From Bacillota bacterium (GTDB lineage Bacteria > Bacillota > Clostridia > Lachnospirales > Cellulosilyticaceae), in NCBI GenBank assembly GCA_023393125.1, contig JAEWMQ010000114.1, forward strand, positions 1 through 64,000: 64,000 nucleotides of DNA. The letters run 5' to 3'. The stretch's first letter is position 1. Every line of letters begins with the position of its first letter. The translations under genes were made by a program, and so were the position numbers. Of this stretch, positions 33,613 to 42,156 are shown piece after piece. Below the pieces are notes generated by a model. It ran no database searches and was not told the origin of the DNA. It worked only from the letters and a program-made list of their open reading frames with translations.

Positions 33613-34833
33613 TTATTTATCTATATCGAATTGCTTATAATATGCTAAAAGCTCCTTAGTAATAGGATGAACTTCTTGTTTTAAAATGTTAGTTACATAA
33701 TTATAAGACGAATAAAGTGCTTTATACATCGCACGATCTAAATTATATTGTGCTAAATGCTTAATTTGCTCTTTCCCCTTATATGAGCTCCTACCTTCTT
33801 CTGTCATATCAGCTAAATAAATAACCTTTTCTAAATCTGTCATATTTAGTCTACCTACTGTGTGATATTTTATACTATTAATAATAGAAGGCTTATGAAT
33901 ACCCCATTCATTTTCTAAAATAGCAGCACCGATTTTTCCATGTGCTAAATGTAAATGTGCTTTTTCAAAATCATCTAAGACTATTTGATATCGTTCACAT
34001 AGACGTAAGACTTCTTCTTTAGGTAGTTCCTTTGCAATATCATGAAAGAGTGCTGCAATAAAGGTTTCATCATAATCTAGGCCATTGAGCTTTGCATACT
34101 CTAAGGCCATTTCTACAACTCCTCTAGTGTGTGCATAACGTTTTGGTGATAATCTAGATGCAACATAATTATACATTTGAACTTTTTCATCTTCCGTTAG
34201 ATGTAAATCATAGTCATATAAACTATGCTTCTTAATGTAGTTTTCAACTTCTGCAGGTACTAAATATTTAATAGGCTTTAATTCTCCTATTCTTTTTCTA
34301 ATATTAGAAGATGAAATAGCCAAAGCTGGTACTTCTAGAAAATGAATATTAGTTTTATAAGTTCTATTTAATTCCTCAACTTGTTTAAGAAGTTCATCTT
34401 TATTATAACCAGGTCTTGTTACCGCAACAAAATCACAAATTTGTAGAAGCTCACTACAATCCTTCCAACCTAAAATTTTGTGAATAGCATCCGCTCCTGT
34501 AATAAAATATAATCTTACACTTTCACCATAAATACGTTTTAACTCTTTAATCGTATCAATAGTATAAGTAACACCTTCACGCTCTATTTCAATACGTGAA
34601 ACTTTAAAACTAGGATTAGCTGCTGTTGCTAACACTGTCATCAAGTAACGATGTTCTCCAGTAGTCATATTAATATTAGATTTATGTGGTGGATGTCCCG
34701 TTGGCACAAATAGTACCTCATCAACGCCAAATTCATGTCTTACCTCTTCTGCTGTTACAAGATGTCCTATATGTATGGGATCAAAAGTTCCACCCATAAT
34801 AGCCAATTTTCTAATTGTTTTTTGCTTGTACAT
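33613..34833 (-). CDS. nadD: Fused NadD adenylyltransferase and YqeK HD phosphohydrolase
   Basis: Bifunctional protein of 406 aa. The ATG at 34833 follows AAGGAGA. Residues about 8-203 are nicotinate-mononucleotide adenylyltransferase of NAD synthesis: GGTFDPIHIGHL nucleotide motif and ISSSNIRKRI. Residues about 212-395 are a YqeK-type HD domain with KRYAHTRGVVEMA and FHDIAKE (His264, Asp265); YqeK enzymes hydrolyse diadenosine tetraphosphate. Bacillus has these as separate neighbouring genes; here one frame joins them without a stop. The fusion also occurs in other Clostridia from memory. The transcript may start at a minus-strand TATAAT at 34875-34870. Confidence 0.93.
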   Translation of the reverse strand: MYKQKTIRKLAIMGGTFDPIHIGHLVTAEEVRHEFGVDEVLFVPTGHPPHKSNINMTTGEHRYLMTVLATAANPSFKVSRIEIEREGVTYTIDTIKELKRIYGESVRLYFITGADAIHKILGWKDCSELLQICDFVAVTRPGYNKDELLKQVEELNRTYKTNIHFLEVPALAISSSNIRKRIGELKPIKYLVPAEVENYIKKHSLYDYDLHLTEDEKVQMYNYVASRLSPKRYAHTRGVVEMALEYAKLNGLDYDETFIAALFHDIAKELPKEEVLRLCERYQIVLDDFEKAHLHLAHGKIGAAILENEWGIHKPSIINSIKYHTVGRLNMTDLEKVIYLADMTEEGRSSYKGKEQIKHLAQYNLDRAMYKALYSSYNYVTNILKQEVHPITKELLAYYKQFDIDK

Positions 34834-34903
34834 AAAAAGTCTCCTTAACTTAAGTTCAACATCCCTTTTATTATACCCTAATTTCTCCAAAATTAAATAA
34901 AAA

Positions 34904-34946
34904 AATAAAGGTACTTAGCATAGTTTTACTACTAAATACCTTTATT
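34904..34946 (-). terminator. Terminator after yhbY
   Basis: Fifteen-base arms (34904-34918 and 34932-34946), one U-G wobble on the minus strand, followed by a T-rich tract. It ends the obg-yhbY unit before nadD-yqeK. Confidence 0.75.
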
Positions 34947-34955
34947 ATTTATACA

Positions 34956-35249
34956 TTAAACTAATGTAATTTTTGGATTTTTTTTAGCTGGCTTATAAAG
35001 CACAATCTTTTTTCCAATGACTTGTACAACTATTGATTTTGTACGCTCTGCTAACATGATACTCATTTCTTTTGGGTCTTCAAGGCAGTTTTGGAGTACA
35101 CTTATTTTAACTAATTCCCTTGCGTCTAGTGCAAGAGCTACTGCTTCTGTTACTTCAGGTGTTAAACCATTTTTACCAATTTGAAAAATAGATTCTGTCT
35201 TTTGTGCTAAAGATTTTAAATAAGCTCTTTGTTTGCTTGTAAGTGTCAT
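34956..35249 (-). CDS. yhbY: YhbY/CRM-domain RNA-binding protein
   Basis: Ribosome-assembly-associated protein of 97 aa, a single CRM domain. It starts MTLTSKQRAYLKSLAQKTES and contains the GxxG RNA-binding loop in FQIGKNGLTPEV. The rest, REL(V)KISVLQNC and VQVIGKKIVLYK, fits the family. It lies 15 bases after obg. Confidence 0.92.
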   Translation of the reverse strand: MTLTSKQRAYLKSLAQKTESIFQIGKNGLTPEVTEAVALALDARELVKISVLQNCLEDPKEMSIMLAERTKSIVVQVIGKKIVLYKPAKKNPKITLV

Positions 35250-35264
35250 TAGGCACCTCCCTCT

Positions 35265-36542
35265 TTATTTAACGTAATCAAACTCTAAATCATAAATATT
35301 AACGGTATCGCCTTCCTTGATACCTGCATTTTCTAATGCTTCTATAATGCCTTTTTCACGTAAATATTTTTGGAAGAACGCAAAACCTTGTTCTGTATCT
35401 ATTGCTGTATAACCCATCATACGCTCGATACCATGACCTTCTACAACGAAGTAGCCTTCATTTACTTCTTCTACAGTGAATGGTTCATTAGACATTGTAC
35501 TAATTTCTTCGAATTCAGGCTCAAAGACAATGTTTTCACTAGGCACAGTTGCTAGTAAGTCTGCTACATCTTTTAAAAGCTCTTGCAAGTTTTCATTACC
35601 TGCAGCTGAAATAGGAAGTACTTTAATTCCTTTTGGTTCAAATTCAGCTTTAAGACGTGCAATATTTTCTTCACAGTTGCCCATGTCAATTTTATTGGCT
35701 GCAATAATCTGTGGCTTCTCTTCTAAAATTTTAGGATTGAATAGTTCAATTTCCTTTTGAATAGCATAAATATCCTCTACTGGGTCTCTGCCTTCACTAC
35801 CTGCAGCATCTACTACATGTAAAAGTACTTTTGTTCTTTCTACATGGCGTAAGAAATCATGACCTAAGCCAATGCCTTCTGCAGCACCTTCAATAAGCCC
35901 TGGAATATCAGCCATAACAAATTGCTTACCATACTGGTTCGTTACCACACCTAAATTAGGTGCAAGTGTTGTAAAGTGATAGTTAGCAATCTTAGGCTGG
36001 GCATTGCTTACCATAGAAAGTAATGTGGATTTTCCTACGTTAGGGTAACCAACTAAACCAACATCTGCTATCATTTTTAATTCTAGGATAAGCCAGTATT
36101 CTTTGGCTGGTTTACCTTTTTCACTATAACGTGGTGCTTGTCTTGTTGCTGTGGCAAAATGTTGATTACCACGACCACCTTTACCACCCTTAAAAAGAAT
36201 CTCTCTCTGACCTGCTGCATGTAAGTCTGCTACAACGTGTCCTGTTTCGGCTTCACGAATAACAGTTCCTTGAGGTACTTTAATAATCAAATCCTCTGCA
36301 TCTTTACCATGACAACGCTTTTTACCACCGTTTTCACCATCAGCAGCTTTGAAGTGTCTTTGATGTCTAAACTTCATAAGTGTGTTACAACCTGAATCTA
36401 CTTCAAAGATGATATGGCCTCCACGACCACCATCTCCACCATCTGGGCCTCCATTAGGAACGTATTTTTCTCTTCTAAAAGAAACGTGTCCGTCTCCACC
36501 TTTTCCCGATCTTACAAATATCTTGACTTTATCTACAAACAT
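35265..36542 (-). CDS. obg: GTPase Obg (CgtA)
   Basis: Essential GTPase for 50S assembly and stress signalling, 425 aa. The ATG at 36542 follows GGGAGTG. The glycine-rich Obg domain (about 1-158, FVRSGKGGDGHVSFRREKYV) is followed by the G domain (G1 GYPNVGKSTLL, G3 DIPGLIEGA, G4 NKID) and a C-terminal OCT domain (about 345-425). Upstream is the L21-Prp-L27 operon, separated by a terminator, so obg probably has its own promoter that I could not define. Confidence 0.96.
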   Translation of the reverse strand: MFVDKVKIFVRSGKGGDGHVSFRREKYVPNGGPDGGDGGRGGHIIFEVDSGCNTLMKFRHQRHFKAADGENGGKKRCHGKDAEDLIIKVPQGTVIREAETGHVVADLHAAGQREILFKGGKGGRGNQHFATATRQAPRYSEKGKPAKEYWLILELKMIADVGLVGYPNVGKSTLLSMVSNAQPKIANYHFTTLAPNLGVVTNQYGKQFVMADIPGLIEGAAEGIGLGHDFLRHVERTKVLLHVVDAAGSEGRDPVEDIYAIQKEIELFNPKILEEKPQIIAANKIDMGNCEENIARLKAEFEPKGIKVLPISAAGNENLQELLKDVADLLATVPSENIVFEPEFEEISTMSNEPFTVEEVNEGYFVVEGHGIERMMGYTAIDTEQGFAFFQKYLREKGIIEALENAGIKEGDTVNIYDLEFDYVK

Positions 36543-36674
36543 GTTGTCACTCCCTTCTTTCTTTAGTTTGTACAACATTTAATTATTTTAAAATAAATCA
36601 ATCTCACATTTATTTGCCTACCCTCTTTTTATGATATAGAGCCTAGTCAAAATAAATATCCCTATACCATAAAA

Positions 36675-36704
36675 AGAAGGTTTCAACAAATGCTGAAACC
36701 TTCT
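36675..36704 (-). terminator. Terminator of the rplU-prp-rpmA operon
   Basis: Eleven-bp perfect arms (36675-36685 and 36694-36704) with an eight-base loop, followed on the minus strand by TTTT. Confidence 0.8.
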
Positions 36705-36713
36705 CAAAGTTAA

Positions 36714-37004
36714 CTATGCTTCTTGTGCAACTGGATATACAGAAACTTGTTTTTTGTCTCTGCCTTTGCGTTCGAATTTAACTCTACCATCCACTAAAGC
36801 AAATAATGTATCATCGCCACCGCGACCTACATTGTTACCTGGATGAATTTTAGTTCCTCTTTGACGGTATAAAATATTCCCAGCTTTAACGATTTGTCCA
36901 TCGGCTCTTTTAGCACCAAGACGTTTTGATTCTGAGTCACGACCGTTGCTTGTTGAACCTTGTCCTTTTTTATGAGCAAAGAATTGAAGGTCTAAACGTA
37001 ACAT
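36714..37004 (-). CDS. rpmA: 50S ribosomal protein L27 with cleavable N-terminal leader
   Basis: Large-subunit protein near the peptidyl-transferase centre, 96 aa. The start at 37004 follows AGGAGGTG. The first nine residues, MLRLDLQFF, precede the mature N terminus AHKKGQGS. Firmicutes cut this leader with the protease Prp, and the prp gene is directly upstream. The rest (RDSESKRLGAKRADGQIV, GNILYRQRGTKIHPG) is typical. Confidence 0.96.
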   Translation of the reverse strand: MLRLDLQFFAHKKGQGSTSNGRDSESKRLGAKRADGQIVKAGNILYRQRGTKIHPGNNVGRGGDDTLFALVDGRVKFERKGRDKKQVSVYPVAQEA

Positions 37005-37016
37005 GTGATCCACCTC

Positions 37017-37352
37017 CTATTTATTTAGAATATTAATGTATTTTTCTCCGTACATTTCCTTGACGGTCTCAAGACCTAATATCATACTTTTAATAAGTAG
37101 TTCGGCTTCTGGTGCATATTCCCCTGCCTTACGACGTGGAAATTCTACATCAATAATGCCTTTTTTTTGATTAATACAGAGTTCCTTAAAAGGCTCATCT
37201 GTATAAGATTCTATAGCATTTAATGTGTTAATGGTAAGCATGCTAATTGCAGCACAAACAACATCTTCGCCATGTTCAGCAAAACTAGCATGTCCGTCTA
37301 CTCTAAAGCGATAAACATGTTCGTCTTTCTGATAAAACGTAACCTTTGTCAT
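37017..37352 (-). CDS. prp: Ribosomal-processing cysteine protease Prp
   Basis: Small cysteine protease of 111 aa (DUF464/YsxB) that cleaves the L27 leader. The catalytic pair appears as His21 (DGHASFAEHG) and Cys33 (DVVCAAISM). It lies between rplU and rpmA in the conserved order and is likely translated by coupling, since its own ribosome site is weak and the rplU stop is only five bases upstream. Confidence 0.93.
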   Translation of the reverse strand: MTKVTFYQKDEHVYRFRVDGHASFAEHGEDVVCAAISMLTINTLNAIESYTDEPFKELCINQKKGIIDVEFPRRKAGEYAPEAELLIKSMILGLETVKEMYGEKYINILNK

Positions 37353-37357
37353 AACAA

Positions 37358-37669
37358 TTAAGCTTCAATAGCTTTGATTGTAACTTTTGTGAAAGGTTGA
37401 CGATGACCACGTTTTTTGTGGTAAGCTTTTTTAGCTTTGTATTTGTAAACGATGATTTTTTTACCTTTACCCTCAGCTACTACTTCAGCTTTAACTGTTG
37501 CATTAGCAACTACTGGAGTACCTACAGTTAAAGAATCCTCTTTACCTACTGCTAAAACTTTGTCAAAAACAACTTCTTCACCAGCTGCAACATTTAATTT
37601 TTCAACGATAATGCTGTCTCCAACTTTAACGTTGTATTGTTTGCCACCTGTTTCAATAATTGCGTACAT
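37358..37669 (-). CDS. rplU: 50S ribosomal protein L21
   Basis: Large-subunit protein of 103 aa starting MYAIIETGGKQYNVKVGDSI, with the basic C-terminal YKAKKAYHKKRGHRQPFTKV. GGAGGTG precedes the ATG. It is first in rplU-prp-rpmA and follows a structured leader RNA. Confidence 0.97.
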   Translation of the reverse strand: MYAIIETGGKQYNVKVGDSIIVEKLNVAAGEEVVFDKVLAVGKEDSLTVGTPVVANATVKAEVVAEGKGKKIIVYKYKAKKAYHKKRGHRQPFTKVTIKAIEA

Positions 37670-37675
37670 GTGTAC

Positions 37676-37751
37676 ACCTCCTTATTCCGAAAACTCGCCG
37701 AATACGGTACTGCAAAGGCAGTTTAGACCTCTTCGTGCGGCTTAAAACACT
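37676..37751 (-). ncRNA. Probable L21 leader RNA
   Basis: The untranslated leader has ordered structure on the minus strand. ACTGC/GCAGT arms (37718-37722 and 37709-37713) form a small hairpin, CCG/CGG (37705-37707 and 37698-37700) another. GCCG (37741-37738) can instead pair with CGGC (37700-37697), which would exclude the second hairpin. Leaders that mediate autoregulation are known before L21 operons in Firmicutes; I cannot test the family match here. Confidence 0.55.
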
Positions 37752-37756
37752 TAAGT

Positions 37757-37785
37757 ATTCTATCATAGGGTATCTATCCTGTCAA
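37757..37785 (-). promoter_or_regulatory. SigA promoter of rplU-prp-rpmA
   Basis: On the minus strand a perfect TTGACA (37785-37780), 17 bases and TAGAAT (37762-37757), immediately after the RNase E/G stop. Confidence 0.88.
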
Positions 37786-37788
37786 CGC

Positions 37789-39216
37789 CTATCTTTGATA
37801 AAATTGACATAAAAACATTTTTTTTGAGCTTTGAAGACTTTTTTGCATTTCAAGTTTTAATTTGTAATAATTTTCTAATTGCTCAATACAACCATTGTTA
37901 ATAAGAAACTCATAAAAAGAAGGATCTATTTCCACAAAAACAGCAGTATTTTCAGTTTTTTTACTGATTTCTTTGATTTTCTTTTCCAATTCAATCATAA
38001 AATAAGACAAACTATTTTCACTATATGGTGCGTCACAAGTCTTACAGGTTGTAAAAAGCTGCTGTGGAAGTCCTATATATTTTTTAGTCCGTGAGAACTG
38101 TAATAAGCCTAACTCTGTTAGAGGATAAACCTTGGTCCTTTTATCCCCCCACCTATTTAATAGCTCTTTAGCATATTCATAGACGACTTGTTTATCTTCT
38201 TGTCTTGGCATTTCAACTAAATCAATTAAAACCATTCCTGATAAGTTACGCCTAAGCATTTGTAATATGCTCTCTTTAACAGCCAATAAGTTAAGGTCTA
38301 AAACAGCCTTTTGTGCATTTTTCGTAAGAATAGCCTTAGCACTGTTAACATCAATTACAGTCATTGCCTCTGTATAATCTATTATTAAGTTGCCACCATT
38401 TTTGAGCCAGATTTTCCTATTTAAGAGCTGTACTCGTTTTTTTTCAATATCATAGATTTGAAAAAGACCTTCTATCTCGTTACATAACTTAAAAGTAACA
38501 AATGACTCATCTTCTGCTACTCCTAAGTCAGTTTTAATAGCATCTAATATGCTTTGCTGATTACAAACAACTTCTACTTCTTCTATGCCTTCTATTTCTT
38601 CCCTAACAACTTGCATCAATAGAGGAGGATCTTCATAAAGTTCTGAGCCTTTTGATAAACAATCCTTAGCTTTCATAAAAGCATCTGCTTTTGCTATAAG
38701 TTCAAGAGCATCTTTCTCTAGAAGTGACTCGCTAGCATCCTTAGCAGTTGTTCTCACTACAAACCCGTACTTACCATCAGATAAAGTCTGTAACTTTTGT
38801 TTAAGTGCTTCTCTTATTTCCTGTTCTTTTATTTTTTTGGAAATGTTTATACCTGTTTCAAAGGGCAAGCAAACCAAAAATCTTCCCATCAAATTTACTT
38901 TTCCAGTTAACTTATGCCCTTTTTCTCCTGTATTTTGCTTAACCACTTGTACAGGTAGCCTACTTCCAGGAAAAAGTTTATTTTGATAACATTCAGGTAC
39001 TTGTTTCATATGAAGCAAACCATTTTTTTCTTCACCAAAATCTACAAACACTGCTTTTAAATTCTTAACAACTTGTTCTACTTGTCCTACAACAATTCTA
39101 TTTTGTTTATCAGCTTTCAAACAAGTCTCTAAGTAAAAAGAAATAAATTCACCCTCTTGAAGGACAGCAATTTGTGTTGATAAAACATTTTTCTCAATTA
39201 AAATTTGTTTTTTCAT
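37789..39216 (-). CDS. rng: Ribonuclease E/G family endonuclease
   Basis: RNA-cleaving endonuclease of 475 aa, of the RNase G length class. The S1 domain lies in about 35-110 (RIVVGQVEQVVKNLKAVFVDFG, KNGLLHMKQV). The DNase I-like catalytic part has NLIIDYTEAMTVIDVNSAKA, whose acidic residues bind magnesium, and LSGMVLIDLVEM. The zinc link CKTCDAP follows, with a short C-terminal tail and no degradosome scaffold. It is downstream of two radical-SAM-associated genes, a conserved clostridial arrangement next to rplU. The stop overlaps by one base with the start region of the preceding gene. Confidence 0.93.
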   Translation of the reverse strand: MKKQILIEKNVLSTQIAVLQEGEFISFYLETCLKADKQNRIVVGQVEQVVKNLKAVFVDFGEEKNGLLHMKQVPECYQNKLFPGSRLPVQVVKQNTGEKGHKLTGKVNLMGRFLVCLPFETGINISKKIKEQEIREALKQKLQTLSDGKYGFVVRTTAKDASESLLEKDALELIAKADAFMKAKDCLSKGSELYEDPPLLMQVVREEIEGIEEVEVVCNQQSILDAIKTDLGVAEDESFVTFKLCNEIEGLFQIYDIEKKRVQLLNRKIWLKNGGNLIIDYTEAMTVIDVNSAKAILTKNAQKAVLDLNLLAVKESILQMLRRNLSGMVLIDLVEMPRQEDKQVVYEYAKELLNRWGDKRTKVYPLTELGLLQFSRTKKYIGLPQQLFTTCKTCDAPYSENSLSYFMIELEKKIKEISKKTENTAVFVEIDPSFYEFLINNGCIEQLENYYKLKLEMQKSLQSSKKMFLCQFYQR

Positions 39217-39905
39217 TACACTCTACCAAATGTATCAATTGCTTGATACCCTTGGTTCCCTTCTGTATACATTTCGTTTCTTGTCACCTGAATTTCATAA
39301 CTTTTTACATCGTCTTCAATTAAAGCGTTTACCAAAAGTTCTGGGTTTAGATTTTGGCTACTCCCTGCTAACACCTTACTTTGAATGTGAATACCATCTT
39401 CATGCTCTACAATATCACAACTTAAAATAAGCGGTTTAATATCAACTGGTTTAATACCTTTTTTCCCTTTTTTCATAACGATTAATTCACTAGAATCACT
39501 TAGTCGTTCTTTTAGTAACCCAACTGATAAACTATCATTTTCTTCTAGAATAAGTCTAATATCATAGTCAGCAGCAACTACTAAACTCATAAGTGAGTCT
39601 CCTTTATCTTCCACTTGCCATGCATCTAAAATGGATATGCCCTCTACTAGCACTTCATTTAAACGAGCAGCAACTACTTCAGGATTTATTTCCTCCGCTG
39701 TAACGATTTCCATATATTCACCCGTACTACTGACACCTACACCTAAAGGCAACGCAAAATAAACAAGTGAATGAGGACTAAAACCTTGCGAATAGGCAAC
39801 AGGAATACCTGCTACTTTAATTGCTCTTTGAAAAAGACGCATGGTATCTAAGTGTCCCACATATTTCACTGGTCCTTGTTTTGTAAATTTTAATCTAACT
39901 CTCAT
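39216..39905 (-). CDS. Radical SAM-associated DUF2344 (TIGR03936) protein
   Basis: Cytoplasmic protein of about 229 aa from the ATG at 39905, which follows AAAGGGA and overlaps the upstream gene by 11 bases; the longer frame to 40001 reads through the neighbour and is unlikely. MRVRLKFTKQGPVKYVGHLD and GFSPHSLVYFALPLGVGVSS are the family hallmarks. It always pairs with the TIGR03960 radical SAM protein, fused to it in some genomes. Its function is not established; a tRNA or RNA modification role has been guessed from the neighbours. Confidence 0.88.
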   Translation of the reverse strand: MRVRLKFTKQGPVKYVGHLDTMRLFQRAIKVAGIPVAYSQGFSPHSLVYFALPLGVGVSSTGEYMEIVTAEEINPEVVAARLNEVLVEGISILDAWQVEDKGDSLMSLVVAADYDIRLILEENDSLSVGLLKERLSDSSELIVMKKGKKGIKPVDIKPLILSCDIVEHEDGIHIQSKVLAGSSQNLNPELLVNALIEDDVKSYEIQVTRNEMYTEGNQGYQAIDTFGRV

Positions 39906-41742
39906 GACATAATCCCTTTCCAAATCTACTTGCTCCACATCCTGTACACTTTTCTCTACAATTTGGCGTAGTGGCTGCTGCTTTTGCTTTTTCATTTTCA
40001 CGTATTAAAAATTGTTTTGTTACACCAATATCAATATGATCCCATGGTAAGACTTCTTCATAACTACGTTCGCGATGCGCATAAAATTCAAAATCAACAC
40101 CTGTTTCCTTAGCAGCTTCTACCCACGCTTCTGGCTTAAAATGTTCAGACCAACTATCAAAAGTACATCCTCGTTTATAAGCCTCATAAATTAGCTTAGA
40201 TACTTTTTGATCACCTCTAGCAATAACCGCCTCTAAAACACTGGTTTTTGCATCATGATGATTATATCTAATTTGTTTTCTTTTAATAGCACCTTTTAAC
40301 AGCTTGATTTTGTGTTTAAAGCTTTCTTCACTATCTTGTGGTGCCCACTGAAAAGGAGTAAATGGTTTTGGTACAAAACAAGACGTACTTACAACTAATT
40401 GTAATCCTGGTGCACGCTTTTCTTTTTCAACCCCAAAATAAGTCATAGCAATCTTCTCAGCTAATTCTGAAATACCTAGTACATCACTATCTTCTTCATT
40501 TGGTAAACCTAGCATAAAATATAATTTAACACGGTTCCAGCCACCTTCAAAAGCCAGCTTACAACCACCTAATATCTCTTCTTCTGTGATATTTTTATTA
40601 ATCACATCTCTTTGTTTTTGCGTACCTGCTTCAGGTGCAAAGGTCAAACTACTTTTACGTACCTCTTGAACTTTTTGCATTAAATCTACTGAAAAGGCAT
40701 CTACACGTAGAGATGGAAGAGAAATGTTCACGCATTCACTCGTACAAAGCTCCATTAATTCGTTTGTAAAGGCTTCTAAATCGTCATAGTCGCTGGTACT
40801 TAAAGAAGCTAATGATAATTCATCATATCCTGTACTAGCTAGTAAATTCTTAGCATGTTTTAATAGTGTCTCTTTATTTTTTTGTCTTACAGGTCTATAA
40901 ATCATACCAGCTTGACAAAAACGACAACCTCTAATACAACCTCTAAACATTTCTAAGGTTGCTCTATCGTGTACTGCACGAATCCAAGGAACCACCTGTG
41001 CCTTTGGATAAAAAGCTTCATTCATATCTGTTACAACAACTTTACGAATCGTATCTGGTGCATCTGGATGTAATGTTACACGTTCTTTAATAGTGCCATC
41101 TTCATGATAGATTACTTCATAAAAACGAGGTATATACATACCTGGGACTTTTAAAAGTTCAACTAAAAAACTTTCCTTATTACGACCACTTTTTTTCCAA
41201 GCTTTATAAAGATCAAAGATCTCATCATAGCTTACTTCACCTTCACCAATATAAAAAACATCAATAAAAGGTGCCAAAGGCTCTGGATTATACGCACAAG
41301 GCCCACCGGCAATAACAAGTGGATCTTCCTCAGTCCTGTCTTTGCTATAAATAGGGATATTAGCTAGCTCTAACATGTTAAGAATATTGGTATAGCTCAT
41401 TTCATACTGTAAAGTAAAGGCTACAAAATCGAAAGCATTGAGAGCTGTATGTGTTTCCAAACTAAATAAAGGTAACTTTTCTTCACGCATCATTTGCTCC
41501 ATATCTGTCCATGGTGCAAAAACACGTTCACAATAAACATCTTCTCTTCTATTAAAGAAGTGATAAAGAATTTGCATCCCTAAGTGGCTCATACCTACTT
41601 CATATACATCAGGAAAGCAAAATGCTACACGTGTCAATTCCGGCGTTAATTCCTTCTTGACACTATTTAGCTCACCACCAATATAGCGTGCGGGCTTATC
41701 TACTTTATTTAAAATTGAATCTGATACTACTACTTTTGTCAT
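39895..41742 (-). CDS. TIGR03960 B12-binding-type radical SAM protein
   Basis: Radical SAM protein of 615 aa, related to MiaB/YgiQ-like enzymes. An N-terminal B12-binding-like part (about 1-230, with RVAFCFPDVYEVGMSHLG) lacks an obvious cobalamin DxHxxG motif. The radical SAM motif is FRGCIRGCRFCQAG. The C-terminal tail carries CREKCTGCGA, a further possible metal site. Function unknown; strictly linked to the DUF2344 partner and rng. GGAGG precedes the ATG, which overlaps the upstream small gene. Confidence 0.9.
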   Translation of the reverse strand: MTKVVVSDSILNKVDKPARYIGGELNSVKKELTPELTRVAFCFPDVYEVGMSHLGMQILYHFFNRREDVYCERVFAPWTDMEQMMREEKLPLFSLETHTALNAFDFVAFTLQYEMSYTNILNMLELANIPIYSKDRTEEDPLVIAGGPCAYNPEPLAPFIDVFYIGEGEVSYDEIFDLYKAWKKSGRNKESFLVELLKVPGMYIPRFYEVIYHEDGTIKERVTLHPDAPDTIRKVVVTDMNEAFYPKAQVVPWIRAVHDRATLEMFRGCIRGCRFCQAGMIYRPVRQKNKETLLKHAKNLLASTGYDELSLASLSTSDYDDLEAFTNELMELCTSECVNISLPSLRVDAFSVDLMQKVQEVRKSSLTFAPEAGTQKQRDVINKNITEEEILGGCKLAFEGGWNRVKLYFMLGLPNEEDSDVLGISELAEKIAMTYFGVEKEKRAPGLQLVVSTSCFVPKPFTPFQWAPQDSEESFKHKIKLLKGAIKRKQIRYNHHDAKTSVLEAVIARGDQKVSKLIYEAYKRGCTFDSWSEHFKPEAWVEAAKETGVDFEFYAHRERSYEEVLPWDHIDIGVTKQFLIRENEKAKAAATTPNCREKCTGCGASRFGKGLCHES

Positions 41743-42047
41743 TTTATCCTCCAGTATTTGTCGCTCATTTCCTCAAGTTCACAAATAAATTGTTTTACTT
41801 CTTCTATTGTAACTGTTTGTGTTAACTCTTTCTTAATTTGCTCTTTAAATATTGTATTAGGTTGAATATATTTTATAAATAATATGCAAAAAATCATTAT
41901 ACTGCAAATAGCCATTCGAATAAAAAAAATACTTCCTCCGCTATTTGTTACATCAGACATAACTTCTTGTTTGCTGATATTTTCTGTAACATTATCTTGG
42001 ATTTCGTTAGAATCAAGTTTAGATTTTTCTTTTTTTACTTGGTGCAT
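41739..42047 (-). CDS. Small single-pass membrane protein in SpoIVFA/FB position
   Basis: A 102-aa protein of unknown function. A charged N terminus (1-40) leads to one helix (about 40-60, SIFFIRMAICSIMIFCILF), then IKYIQPNTIFKEQIKKELTQ and an acidic end. GGGGTGA lies six bases before the ATG; the stop overlaps the next start by four bases (ATGA). In many Clostridia this place holds M23- and M50-family SpoIVFA/SpoIVFB genes. The layout resembles the N-terminal anchor of such an M23 protein without its peptidase domain, but this is inference only. Confidence 0.65.
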   Translation of the reverse strand: MHQVKKEKSKLDSNEIQDNVTENISKQEVMSDVTNSGGSIFFIRMAICSIMIFCILFIKYIQPNTIFKEQIKKELTQTVTIEEVKQFICELEEMSDKYWRIK

Positions 42048-42133
42048 AGTCAGTCACCCCATATCTTTTTATACTATATATATGGACAATCAAAATGACT
42101 TATGCGCTAGAACCTAAAATACCCACAAAATAA

Positions 42134-42156
42134 AAAAGACTTTAAAAAAGTCTTTT
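42134..42156 (-). terminator. Terminator after mgsA (mre-min operon end)
   Basis: Eight-bp arms (42134-42141 and 42149-42156) overlap the mgsA stop and are followed by T-rich sequence on the minus strand. Confidence 0.65.
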
